Shown here: piece after piece, positions 32,753 through 42,799 of the stretch
Layout of the letters: each line of letters opens with the position of its first letter
Position numbering within the stretch: position 1 is the first letter of the stretch
The notes under the pieces: generated by a model
Seen by the model: the letters and a program-made list of their open reading frames with translations, nothing else
Databases searched by the model: none
Told to the model about the DNA's origin: nothing
Assembly (NCBI GenBank): GCA_016196755.1
Contig: JACPXC010000048.1
Location: 1-64,000 of the forward strand
Length of the DNA: 64,000 bases
From: Elusimicrobiota bacterium
Lineage (GTDB): Bacteria; Elusimicrobiota; Elusimicrobia; UBA1565
Direction of reading: 5' to 3'
Position numbers and translations under genes: made by a program

Positions 32753-33507
32753 GGGCGCGCGCCTCCAGGGCGGACGGTATGGACGAAGATGGCCTCGAGG
32801 CGGCCGGGCTCATCGGCCCATTCCTTCTGCTCGACGACCCGCGCCAGACGGCCGTTGACGAGGATCCCCACGCGCGCGCACAGCCGCTCGACGTCCGAGA
32901 TGCTGTGCGAGGCCATGAGCAGGCTGCAGCCGTCTTCGTTTAGCGCGCGCAGGAGGACCCGCACGTCGTGGACCGCCAAGGGGTCGAGCCCGCTGACCGG
33001 CTCGTCGAGCAGGACCAGGCGCGGGCGATGCAGGACGGCCTGGGCCAGGCCCAGGCGCTGGAGCATGCCCTTCGAGAACTCCCCGGCCTTGCGGTCCGCG
33101 GCGGCGGAAAGCCCGACTCTCTCAAGGAGGGGAGGGATGCGGGCGTCGATCTCCGCGCGGGCCAGCCCGGAGAGCGCGCCGTAGAAGCGCAGGGCCTCGC
33201 GCGGCGAGAGGTAGGGGTAGAAGTACGGCAGTTCGGGAAGGTAGCCCACCTCGGCCAGGGAGGACGGAACGCCCGAGGGCTTGCCGAACACCGAGACCGA
33301 CCCGGACGTCGGGCGCAAAAGGCCCAGGGCCAGCTTCATCGCCGTGGTCTTGCCGTTGCCGTTTAGGCCGAGCAAGCCGAAGACCTCGCCGGCGCGGACC
33401 TCGAGGTCCAAGCCGTCGAGCGCGCGGGTCCGGATGACGCGCCCCAGGTGCGAGCGCTCGTAGTCCTTGACGACGGCCCGGCAGCTCAGCGCCGGGACCG
33501 CGCTCAC
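32749..33507 (-). CDS. ABC transporter ATPase for ABC-2 exporter
   Basis: A 252-residue ATPase. Walker A is GLNGNGKTT, the signature FSKGMLQRLGLAQA, Walker B LVLLDEPVSGLDP, and the switch His is in MASHSISD. GTG 33507 was chosen because it overlaps the serA stop by 4 nt, the usual junction in this genome; ATG 33519, four codons upstream, is the alternative. Partner of the permease that follows. The single-gene ATPase/permease/TPR arrangement downstream of serA has no obvious metabolic link to serine. Confidence 0.88.
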   Translation of the reverse strand: MSAVPALSCRAVVKDYERSHLGRVIRTRALDGLDLEVRAGEVFGLLGLNGNGKTTAMKLALGLLRPTSGSVSVFGKPSGVPSSLAEVGYLPELPYFYPYLSPREALRFYGALSGLARAEIDARIPPLLERVGLSAAADRKAGEFSKGMLQRLGLAQAVLHRPRLVLLDEPVSGLDPLAVHDVRVLLRALNEDGCSLLMASHSISDVERLCARVGILVNGRLARVVEQKEWADEPGRLEAIFVHTVRPGGARP

Positions 33508-35093
33508 AGCACAACCCATCGCACCGTCCGGATCCCTTCGAAGCGCTTGAGCTCGCCCTGCAGCTCGGGACTCGGGTCCTCGTCGACCGTGATGACCATC
33601 ACGGCCTCGCCGTGAGGAGCGCGGCGCCCGACCCGCATGTCGGCGATGTTGACCTTGTGCCGGCCGAGCAGGGTGCCCACCGCGCCGATCATCCCGGGCC
33701 GGTCCTCGTTGGAGAGCACCAGCATCTTGCCGCGCGGCGTCACGTCGACGAGCAGGTTGTCGAGGCGCACGAGCTTGGGGCCGCCGTCGGCCCCGACCGC
33801 CCCCGACACGCTGCGCTCGCCCTTGTCGGTGACCGCGGTCACCTCCAGCAGGCGCGGGAAGCCCTCGGAGGCCGGAGCGGCCGCCTCGGAGTGCTCGATC
33901 CCGCGCTCGAGGGCGAGGATGGGGGCGTTGATGTAGCTCAGGGTCGACTCGAGGATGGTCGAGAGCGCGCCCTTGAGGACGGCCACCGCCAGCGGATGGC
34001 GCTGGGGGGTGGGGAATTCGCCGTGGAAGCGGCAGCGCACGGCCTTGAGGCCGCCGTCGAGGGTCTGGCCCAGGAAGCGGCCCAAGGTCTCCGCCAGGCC
34101 CAGCCAAGGGCCCATGGCCTCGAGCAGGTCGGGGTCGAAGCCCGGCAGGTTGATGGCGTTGCGCGCCACGCCGCGCGCCGAGAACTCGAGCACGCTCTGG
34201 GAGAGCTCCGAGGCCACCTTGAGCTGGGCCTCGGTGGTCGAGGCCCCGAGGTGGGGAGTCAGGAGCAGGTTGGGCAGCCCGCGCAGGGGGCTGTCGGCGG
34301 GCAGCGGCTCGGCTTCGAAGACGTCGAGCGCGGCGCCGGCGAGGCGGCCGCTCTTAAGCGCCTCGGCCAGGGCCGCCTCGTCGATGAGCTCGCCGCGCGC
34401 GCAGTTGATGAGCCGCGCCCCGGGCTTGAACCACTCCAGGGACTTCGCGTCGATCATGCGCTTGGTCTTCTCGGTGAGCGGGACGTGCAGGGAGACGAAA
34501 TCGGAAGCGGCCAGCACGGCCTTGAACTCGGCCAACTCGATGCCCAGTCCCTCGGCCTGGCGGGCCGAGATGTAGGGGTCGTAGGCGACGACCTTCATGC
34601 CGAAGGCCAGCGCGCGCTTGGCCGACTCGCGGCCGATGCGGCCCAGGCCCACGAGCCCGAGGGTCTTGCCGGCCAGCTCCACCCCCATGAACTTCCCGCG
34701 CTCCCAGCCGCCGCCGCGCATGCTGGCGTCGGCCGCCGCGACGCGCCGGGCCAGGCAGAGGAGCAGGGCCCAGGAGTGCTCGCAAGCCGAGATGGTGTTG
34801 GCGGCCGGGGCGTTGATGACGGCGATGCCGCGCCGCGAGGCGCCGCTGACGTCGATATTGTCGACGCCGACCCCGGCGCGGCCGATCAGGCGCAGAGCCT
34901 TGGCCTTGTCGAGCCACTCCTCGGTGACCTTGGTCTCCGAGCGCACCAGCCAGACATGGGTGGAGGGGATGAACTCGGCCCACTTGGCCTTGTCGCCCAC
35001 CGCCATCCGGAGCTCGATGCCGGCGTCGTGCTTGAGCGGCTCGAGGCCGGCGGGGTCGATCTTGTCGGTGACGAGGACGCGCAGCTTAGGCAT
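33504..35093 (-). CDS. serA: D-3-phosphoglycerate dehydrogenase
   Basis: A 529-residue enzyme, the long form of SerA, catalysing the first step of serine synthesis from 3-phosphoglycerate with NAD+. Seen: catalytic and cofactor segments GRAGVGVDNID, GLVGLGRIGRESAKRA (Rossmann GxGxxG), the Arg in NCARGELIDE, and the Glu-His pair ending in LTPHLGAST. Residues about 310-450 match the intervening domain and the last 75 are an ACT domain (NEDRPGMIGAVGTLL), which allows serine feedback. It overlaps the aminotransferase gene by 8 nt, so the first two serine-pathway genes are coupled. Confidence 0.95.
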   Translation of the reverse strand: MPKLRVLVTDKIDPAGLEPLKHDAGIELRMAVGDKAKWAEFIPSTHVWLVRSETKVTEEWLDKAKALRLIGRAGVGVDNIDVSGASRRGIAVINAPAANTISACEHSWALLLCLARRVAAADASMRGGGWERGKFMGVELAGKTLGLVGLGRIGRESAKRALAFGMKVVAYDPYISARQAEGLGIELAEFKAVLAASDFVSLHVPLTEKTKRMIDAKSLEWFKPGARLINCARGELIDEAALAEALKSGRLAGAALDVFEAEPLPADSPLRGLPNLLLTPHLGASTTEAQLKVASELSQSVLEFSARGVARNAINLPGFDPDLLEAMGPWLGLAETLGRFLGQTLDGGLKAVRCRFHGEFPTPQRHPLAVAVLKGALSTILESTLSYINAPILALERGIEHSEAAAPASEGFPRLLEVTAVTDKGERSVSGAVGADGGPKLVRLDNLLVDVTPRGKMLVLSNEDRPGMIGAVGTLLGRHKVNIADMRVGRRAPHGEAVMVITVDEDPSPELQGELKRFEGIRTVRWVVL

Positions 35094-36171
35094 GCGTCGG
35101 GGCCAGCCTCTTGGCCAAGGCCTTGAGCCCGGCGTCGACGTCGGCCTTCTTGATGTAGCCCATGTGGGCGATGCGGACGATCTTGCCCTCGAGGTGGAGC
35201 TGGCCGCCGGCGATCGAGATGTGGTCTTGCTCCCGGATGTCCTTGATGAGCTTCTTGCCGTCGACGTCGGGGGGGAGGTTCACCCCGGTCAGGATGTCGG
35301 CCGGGTCCTTGGCGAACAAGGTCAGGCCGAGCTTCTGGACCTCGGCGCGCGTGTAGGCGGCCAGCTCGGCGGTGCGCTTCCAGACGTTCTCGATGCCCTC
35401 CTCGCGGATGAGGCGCAGGGACTCGGCCTGGGCCGTGACGATGGTGACGGCCGGGGTCCAGGGGGTCTCCTTCTTGGGGAGGCTCTTGCGGATGGTGCGC
35501 CAGTCGAGGTGGAAGCGCGGGAGCCTGGCCGCGTCGCAAGCCTTCCAGGAGCGTTCGTTGACGGCCGCGAACGCCAGCCCGGGGGGGGCCATCAGGCCTT
35601 TCTGCGAGCCGGTCAGGACGACGTCGAGGTTCCATAGGTCGGTCTCGAGCTCCTCGGCGGCCAGGCCCGAGATGGCGTCGACGACGACCAGCGCGTCGGG
35701 CTGGACCTCATGGACGGCGGCGGCCAGGGCCTTCAGGTCGTTGACGACGCCGGTCGAGGTGTCGGTATGCTGGAAGAATACCGCCTTGAGGCCGGGGTTG
35801 GCCTTCAAGGCGTCGCGCAGCTTCTGGAGGTCGGCCGCGTGGCCCCAGGTCTCCGCGACGACGACCGGGGAGAGGCCGTAGGCCTTGAGGATCTTGGTGA
35901 AGCGCTCGCCGAAGGCGCCGGTCTCTTGGACCAGGGTCTTGTCGCCCGGAGTGAGCAGGTTCACGACGGCGGACTCCATCGCCCCCGTGCCCGAGGCCGT
36001 CATCATGAGGACCTCGTTCTTGGTCCGGTAGACGAGCTTCAGGTCGTCGATGACGCGCTGGAAGACCGCGCCGAACTCGGAGGTGCGGTGGTGGAGCAGA
36101 GGCTCCGCCATGACCTTGTAGACCGACGGAGGGAGCGGCGTCGGGCCGGGGGTGAGCAGGATGTGGTCCAT
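35086..36171 (-). CDS. Class V aminotransferase (phosphoserine/serine-glyoxylate type)
   Basis: A 361-residue PLP enzyme starting LTPGPTPLPPSV, the hallmark of the alanine-glyoxylate/serine-pyruvate branch. The PLP lysine is in TGSQKGLMAPPG and the aspartate in VVVDAISGLAAEE. Next to serA it most likely serves as phosphoserine aminotransferase, as such class V enzymes do in several anaerobes and archaea; the serine-glyoxylate reaction is the alternative. GGAGG lies 6 nt before the ATG. No serB is adjacent. Confidence 0.88.
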   Translation of the reverse strand: MDHILLTPGPTPLPPSVYKVMAEPLLHHRTSEFGAVFQRVIDDLKLVYRTKNEVLMMTASGTGAMESAVVNLLTPGDKTLVQETGAFGERFTKILKAYGLSPVVVAETWGHAADLQKLRDALKANPGLKAVFFQHTDTSTGVVNDLKALAAAVHEVQPDALVVVDAISGLAAEELETDLWNLDVVLTGSQKGLMAPPGLAFAAVNERSWKACDAARLPRFHLDWRTIRKSLPKKETPWTPAVTIVTAQAESLRLIREEGIENVWKRTAELAAYTRAEVQKLGLTLFAKDPADILTGVNLPPDVDGKKLIKDIREQDHISIAGGQLHLEGKIVRIAHMGYIKKADVDAGLKALAKRLAPTHA

Positions 36172-36181
36172 CTCGTCCTCC

Positions 36182-38583
<2,402 letters not shown>

Positions 38584-38584
<1 letters not shown>

Positions 38585-39192
38585 TATTTCCCGCCCTTGT
38601 GGGTCTTGATGACCTCGTCGACGATGCCGTAGGCTTGGGCTTGCTCGGCGGACATGTAGGTGTTGCGGTCCATGTCGGCCTCGATGCGCTCGGGCTTCTG
38701 GCCGGTGTGCTTGGCGAGGAGGGCGATCAGGCGCTTCTTGGTCTTCTCGATCTCCCGGGCCTCGATGGTGATGTCGGAGGCCTGGCCGCCGATGCCGCCG
38801 TGGATAAGGGGCTGGTGGATCATGACCCGCGAGAACGGCAGGGCCAGGCGCCGGCCCTTGGAGCCCGCGGCCAGCAGCATCGAGCCGAAGGACATCGCCA
38901 TCCCCATGCAGATCGTCGTGATGGGGGACTTGATGTACTGCATCGTGTCGTAGACCGCCAGGCCGGCCGTGACCATGCCGCCGGGGGAGTTTATATAGAG
39001 GAAGATGTCGCGGTCGGAGTCCTCGGCGTCGAGGTAGAGGAGCTGGGCGATCAAGAGGTTCGCGGAGTCGGTCGTGATGACGCCCTCTTGGCCGCCGACG
39101 AAGATGATGCGGTCCTTGAGGAGCCGGGAGTAGATGTCATAGCCGATCGCCGCGCCCTGGTTCCAACGCTCGAGGATAGTAGGGATGATCAT
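38584..39192 (-). CDS. clpP: ATP-dependent Clp protease proteolytic subunit
   Basis: A 202-residue subunit of the ClpP tetradecamer. Catalytic triad seen: Ser near 101 (GMAMSFGSMLL), His near 126 (VMIHQP) and Asp near 175 (DMDRNTYM). The open frame allows GTG 39198, but ATG 39192 was chosen because a TATACT box (39205-39200) ends 7 nt before it, so the mRNA probably starts at the ATG. No ribosome-binding site is present. First gene of the clpP-lon-aminotransferase-serA operon; clpX, the usual neighbour, is missing. Confidence 0.95.
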
Positions 39193-39199
39193 GGGCACA

Positions 39200-39205
39200 A
39201 GTATA
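39200..39205 (-). promoter_or_regulatory. -10 box TATACT of clpP
   Basis: A near-consensus -10 on the minus strand ends 7 nt before the chosen ATG (39192). A weak CTGACC 18 nt upstream could act as -35. Confidence 0.55.
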
Positions 39206-39250
39206 GAAAATTGTTGCGCTCGGGGTCAGACCTTCGTGTTGCGCTTCTCA

Positions 39251-39470
39251 CGGAATAGGCCCCCGGTGCCGAAGGGCCCCGCGGGGGCCCTTCGGGGGTA
39301 CGGCAAACGGCGGAATCATTGGGTAATCCGGTACGGCAAATTGTCTCGTACCGAATTACCCCTGATTCCGACTTTGCCGTTTTCCGTTCAGGCGAAGCGA
39401 TATTCAAATGATTCCGCCGTTTCCGTCCCAGCGTTCGGCCCCCGGCGGGGGCCGAACGCCACTCGGGGAC
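39251..39470. repeat. Palindromic intergenic repeat, copy 2
   Basis: This gap between clpP and the SRPBCC gene holds no gene. It has a GC-rich hairpin (CCGAAGGGCCCC with GGGGCCCTTCGG, 39269-39295), then the unit at 39299-39330 (GTACGGCAAACGGCGGAATC and on), which folds back on an inverted unit at 39348-39380; GGGTAAT pairs with ATTACCC and CGGTACG with CGTACCG. A second inverted unit (39385-39425) and a GTTCGGCCCCC/GGGGGCCGAAC hairpin (39433-39457) close it. Bases 39251-39330 are almost identical to 62104-62181. Confidence 0.8.
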
Positions 39471-39504
39471 AAGTTTCGTTATTTTTTATATCCTCGCCCC
39501 CACG

Positions 39505-39945
39505 ATGCTCGAGAACCTAGACTTCGTCGTCAAGCGCCCCCGCGAGGACGTCTTCCGCGGCCTCACCGACATGGAGGCGATGGCCCGCTTCGCAGAGGAC
39601 CCGCGCTCACCGATGAAGGTCAGCGTGACCCCCGTCCCCGAACGCCCCAAGACCGGCGTCGGCTCGGCCGTGACGATCGCCATCCAGGGCGCCGGGCAGT
39701 CCATGCTGATGGAGACCGTAGAGTGGGACTCCCCAACCCGCTGTGTGCGGACCCTGGAGTCCCCGGACCTCTCGGCCAAGGTGACCTTCGACTTCTCCGA
39801 CGCGCCGGAGGGTACTCACGTCCGCGTGGAGCTGGCCCTGGAAGCCAAGAGTTTCCTCTTTAAGATGATGCTGCCGGTCCTCGCGAAGCGCCTGGCTTCC
39901 GAAAAGCTGGCCCTGGCCGAGAAGATGAAGGACGGCGTCGGTTAA
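39505..39945 (+). CDS. SRPBCC-fold ligand-binding protein
   Basis: A 146-residue protein of the START/SRPBCC superfamily: the order of strands, VKRPREDVFRGLTDMEAM helix start, a long central sheet and a C-terminal helix (MMLPVLAKRLASEKLALAEKM) are typical of polyketide-cyclase-like or CoxG-like proteins that hold a hydrophobic ligand. No catalytic residue can be named. It is 11 nt ahead of the AhpD-like gene, so the two are probably one unit. A TTATAT hexamer lies 13 nt before the ATG. Confidence 0.7.
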   Translation: MLENLDFVVKRPREDVFRGLTDMEAMARFAEDPRSPMKVSVTPVPERPKTGVGSAVTIAIQGAGQSMLMETVEWDSPTRCVRTLESPDLSAKVTFDFSDAPEGTHVRVELALEAKSFLFKMMLPVLAKRLASEKLALAEKMKDGVG

Positions 39946-39956
39946 GGAGCGCTCCC

Positions 39957-40499
39957 ATGTCCCACATCCCCAACCCCGCAGGCCTGCCCGGAATCCTCGG
40001 CCCCTTCGCGTTCCGGCCCGAGACCGCCAAGCCGCTCTGCGAGCTGGCCGAGACTCTGCTGCGCGGGCCCTCTTCTTTGACGCCCGGCGAGCGCGAGATC
40101 ATCGCGGCCTACGTGTCGCGCCTCAATGAGTGCACGTTCTGCCACGGCTCGCATGCCGCGGCGGCGCGCAGCCTGCTCAAGGATAAACCCGGCACGGTCG
40201 ACGCGGTGATGAAGGACCCCGCCGCGGCGCCGGTCTCCGACAAGCTCAAGGCCCTACTCGTGATCGCGGCCGCCGTCCAGAAGGGCGGGCGGCGGGTGAC
40301 CGACGGGATGGTCAAGGACGCCCGGGCTCACGGCGCGGGGGATAAGGAGATCCACGACACCGTCCTCATCGCCGCGGCGTTCTGCATGTACAACCGCTAC
40401 GTGGACGGGCTGGCGACGCTGACGCCGCCCGATGAAGCCTACGCCGCGATGGGCGACATGCTGGCCGCGGACGGCTACCTGTCCTCGGTCCCGAAGTAA
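39957..40499 (+). CDS. AhpD-like carboxymuconolactone-decarboxylase-family protein
   Basis: A 180-residue helical protein with the redox motif CTFCHGSH (C-x-x-C-x-x-x-H, about residues 59-66), diagnostic of AhpD-like peroxidase-related proteins in the CMD family. Such proteins reduce peroxides through the cysteine pair. AAGGAGCGCTCCC precedes the ATG by a few bases. It pairs with the SRPBCC gene and is convergent with trigger factor, only 3 nt separating the stops. Substrate unknown. Confidence 0.82.
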   Translation: MSHIPNPAGLPGILGPFAFRPETAKPLCELAETLLRGPSSLTPGEREIIAAYVSRLNECTFCHGSHAAAARSLLKDKPGTVDAVMKDPAAAPVSDKLKALLVIAAAVQKGGRRVTDGMVKDARAHGAGDKEIHDTVLIAAAFCMYNRYVDGLATLTPPDEAYAAMGDMLAADGYLSSVPK

Positions 40500-40502
40500 G
40501 GC

Positions 40503-41807
40503 TCAGGCCTTAGCGGCTTTCTCGGCCTTGGCGGGCTTTTCGGCTTTCTCGGCCTTGACCTTGGCCGACTCGCGGATGAGCTGGTAGACCTTCCGCTCCT
40601 TGAGCATCGCCCGGACCTCGTCGGCGCGCTTCTCGAAGAACTCCTTGGCGCGCGACTTGTCCTTCTCGGTCTCGGCCGCCGATAGGGTCTTCTCGAGCTC
40701 GGCCGCCAGGTCGGCGTCGGTGACCTCGACCTTCTCCTTCTCGGCGACGCGCGCCACGATGAACTGCAGGCGCACGGCCTTCTCGGCCTCGGGGGCGAGC
40801 TGCTCTTTGAACTTCTTGGCCTCGGCCTCGGGCAGGCCCTCGGGGCCCATGCGCTCGCTCAGCCGCTCGAACATGTGCTCGAGCTGCTGCTCGACTAAGG
40901 ACGCCGGGACCTCGAAGGCGTTGGCGTCGAGCAGACTCTTGTCGGTCTGGGCCTGCAGGTCGCGCTCGGCGTGCGTGTCGTGCTCGCGCTGGACGATCTC
41001 GGCGAGCTTCTCCTTGAGCTGGGCCAGGTTCTCGACGCCGAGGTCCTTGGCGAAGTCGTCGTCGAGCGCGGGGAGGACCTTGCGCTTGATCTCGCCGATG
41101 ACGGCCGAGCAGGAGGCCGGCTTGCCGTCGAGCTTGACCTCGAACTCGCGGGTCTCGCCCTTCTTGGCGCCGAGCAGGCCGTCCACCAGGCCCTCGACGG
41201 TCTGGTCGGAGGAGAGGTCGATGAGCTCGCCCTTTCCGGTGCCGCCCTTGAGCGCTTGGCCGTCGCGCGAGAGCGTGAAGTCGATGACGAGATAGTGGTC
41301 CCTGGCCGCGGGGCCCTCGGCGGCCTCGAGGCGCGCGTTGCCCTCGACGAGCTGCTTGGCGCGCTCGGCGACCTCGTCCTCGGAGGCCTTGGCTTCCTTC
41401 TTCGCGAGCGCGATTCCTTTATAGCCCTTGGGCTCGAACTCCGGGGCGGTCTCGATGTGGAGCTCGAAGGTCACCGGCCCGCCCTCGGGGAACTTCAGGT
41501 TGCCGACCGACGGCATGGCCACGGGACGGAGCTTGAGCTCGCCCAGCGCCTCGCGCACAGCGCCTTCGATGAGGTCGTCGGCGGCCTGGGCGCGGGCGCG
41601 CGGCATGAACTGGGCCTTGATCTGGTCGAGCGGCACGCGGCCGGGGCGGAAGCCCGGGAGCTTGGCGGTCAACTGCAGGCGCACGAGCGCGGTCTGGACG
41701 GCGTCGGCGGCCTTGGGCGCGGGAACCTCGACTTCGAAGACCTGCTTGCAGCCCTCGGTCTTGAGCTTCTTGGTCTTCGTCTTCTGCTCCGGCGTCCAGA
41801 TGGCCAT
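40503..41807 (-). CDS. tig: Trigger factor
   Basis: A 434-residue ribosome-associated chaperone and peptidyl-prolyl isomerase. The ribosome-binding signature appears as GFRPGRVP (about 50-57), followed by the FKBP-like domain and a long helical C-terminal arm. The C-terminus ends in a Lys/Ala/Glu repeat (about the last 25 residues), a low-complexity tail not usual in the family. ATG 41807 was chosen because GGAGGAG ends 4 nt before it. Trigger factor normally precedes clpP; here two rightward genes and a repeat separate them. tRNA-Leu lies just upstream. Confidence 0.93.
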   Translation of the reverse strand: MAIWTPEQKTKTKKLKTEGCKQVFEVEVPAPKAADAVQTALVRLQLTAKLPGFRPGRVPLDQIKAQFMPRARAQAADDLIEGAVREALGELKLRPVAMPSVGNLKFPEGGPVTFELHIETAPEFEPKGYKGIALAKKEAKASEDEVAERAKQLVEGNARLEAAEGPAARDHYLVIDFTLSRDGQALKGGTGKGELIDLSSDQTVEGLVDGLLGAKKGETREFEVKLDGKPASCSAVIGEIKRKVLPALDDDFAKDLGVENLAQLKEKLAEIVQREHDTHAERDLQAQTDKSLLDANAFEVPASLVEQQLEHMFERLSERMGPEGLPEAEAKKFKEQLAPEAEKAVRLQFIVARVAEKEKVEVTDADLAAELEKTLSAAETEKDKSRAKEFFEKRADEVRAMLKERKVYQLIRESAKVKAEKAEKPAKAEKAAKA

Positions 41808-41833
41808 GTACTCCTCCAATGTTGCTTAACGGG

Positions 41834-41914
41834 TGGCTGGGGGGGGACTTGAACCCCCATGCCTTGCGGCACACGGTCCTAAGCCGTGCGCGTCTGCCAT
41901 TTCGCCACCCAGCC
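41834..41914 (-). tRNA. tRNA-Leu (TAG)
   Basis: Acceptor GGCTGGG/CCCAGCC with discriminator A, anticodon loop CTTAGGA (TAG), a long variable arm (GTGCCGCAAGGCAT) and T-arm GGGGG-TTCAAGT-CCCCC. CCA is not encoded. Confidence 0.93.
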
Positions 41915-41941
41915 CGCGACGGACGCAGATTGTACCAATTT

Positions 41942-42640
41942 TTATGTGGAGGGCTTCGAGGCGGGCGGGGCTTTCTCGGCCGGGGCCTTCTCGGGCGGCG
42001 GCGCGGCGTAGACCGGCACCGTGAAGCCCGCCCGCGTCTCGAAGAGGAGCCGCGCCCCCGGCTCGAACGCCACGTCCTGCTTTCCCTTAATAATGTTCCC
42101 CAGCGCCCCGACGCCGGCTCCCGCGCCCGCGCCCAAGATGGCGCCTTCCTGACCGCCGAACAAGACGCCCATGATGGCTCCCTGCAGGGCCCCGCCGAGC
42201 ACGGAACCTATGTTCTTGCCGGCATGCGGGTCGCCCTGATAGGACAGCGTGTCGGCGGCGACGGTGTAGGTCGAGCCGTCGATCTCCACCGCGGTCAGGG
42301 TCAGGCCCAGGCGCGCCTGACCGCGGAGACGGCCGGACTTGGCCGCTTCGACCACCGTGCCGCGGATGGTCGTGCCGGCCGGCACGGCGAGGCGGCCCTT
42401 CGAGGTGACGCCGTCCAGAACGCGGGCGCGGAAAGAATCGCCGACCGCGCTCTTAGCCGAGGAGACCGGGTCGACGAGCTCCACCGACAGCAGGGTCCCC
42501 GGGGGGACCTCGGCCGTCTCAGGCGGCGGAGCCGCGGCGGCCGCGGCGGGAAGGAGCGCGGCCAGTAGGAGGAAAGAAGGTGTGGGCCATACGGGACTCG
42601 AACCTGTAACCTTGCGCTTAAGAGGCGCCTGCTCTACCAT
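41942..42640 (-). CDS. Secreted glycine-zipper protein, start inside tRNA-Lys
   Basis: About 232 residues. After a hydrophobic signal region (SFLLLAALLPAAAAAA) the mature part is a beta-rich domain (PPGTLLSVELVDPVSS, VPAGTTIRGTVVEA, GLTLTAVEID) and a glycine-zipper stretch (about 145-180, IGSVLGG, GAILGAGAGAGVGALG) typical of outer-membrane-associated lipoprotein-like proteins. No ATG, GTG or TTG exists in frame between the signal core and the tRNA; the first usable start is the ATG at 42640 within the tRNA D-loop, so the gene and tRNA overlap by 58 nt. A non-canonical start closer to the signal is the alternative. Role probably in the envelope; partner unknown. Confidence 0.6.
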   Translation of the reverse strand: MVEQAPLKRKVTGSSPVWPTPSFLLLAALLPAAAAAAPPPETAEVPPGTLLSVELVDPVSSAKSAVGDSFRARVLDGVTSKGRLAVPAGTTIRGTVVEAAKSGRLRGQARLGLTLTAVEIDGSTYTVAADTLSYQGDPHAGKNIGSVLGGALQGAIMGVLFGGQEGAILGAGAGAGVGALGNIIKGKQDVAFEPGARLLFETRAGFTVPVYAAPPPEKAPAEKAPPASKPST

Positions 42641-42654
42641 TGAGCTAATGGCCC
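42583..42654 (-). tRNA. tRNA-Lys (CTT)
   Basis: Acceptor GGGCCAT/ATGGCCC with discriminator A, D-arm GCTC/GAGC, anticodon loop CTCTTAA (CTT). The T stem (ACAGG/CCCGT) has one A-C mismatch and the anticodon stem one terminal mismatch. CCA not encoded. Its sequence contains the apparent start of the following secreted-protein gene. Confidence 0.88.
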
Positions 42655-42799
42655 ATGTTAACGAAGTGTCATGATAGCAAAATATCTTTTTTCTCCCAAG
42701 CCCCGCTTCGACACTCATTCGGAATCCCGTAACATCCCCGACATTGCGGCCCCGGAGGGGGGCTGATATACTCAGCGAAGACGGGATCATCCGTCCGCG

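Noticed and set aside
39505-40499. Transposon carrying the SRPBCC and AhpD-like genes, with the repeat as its end
   Set aside because: No matching repeat is found on the tig side, so the two genes cannot be shown to be a mobile unit.
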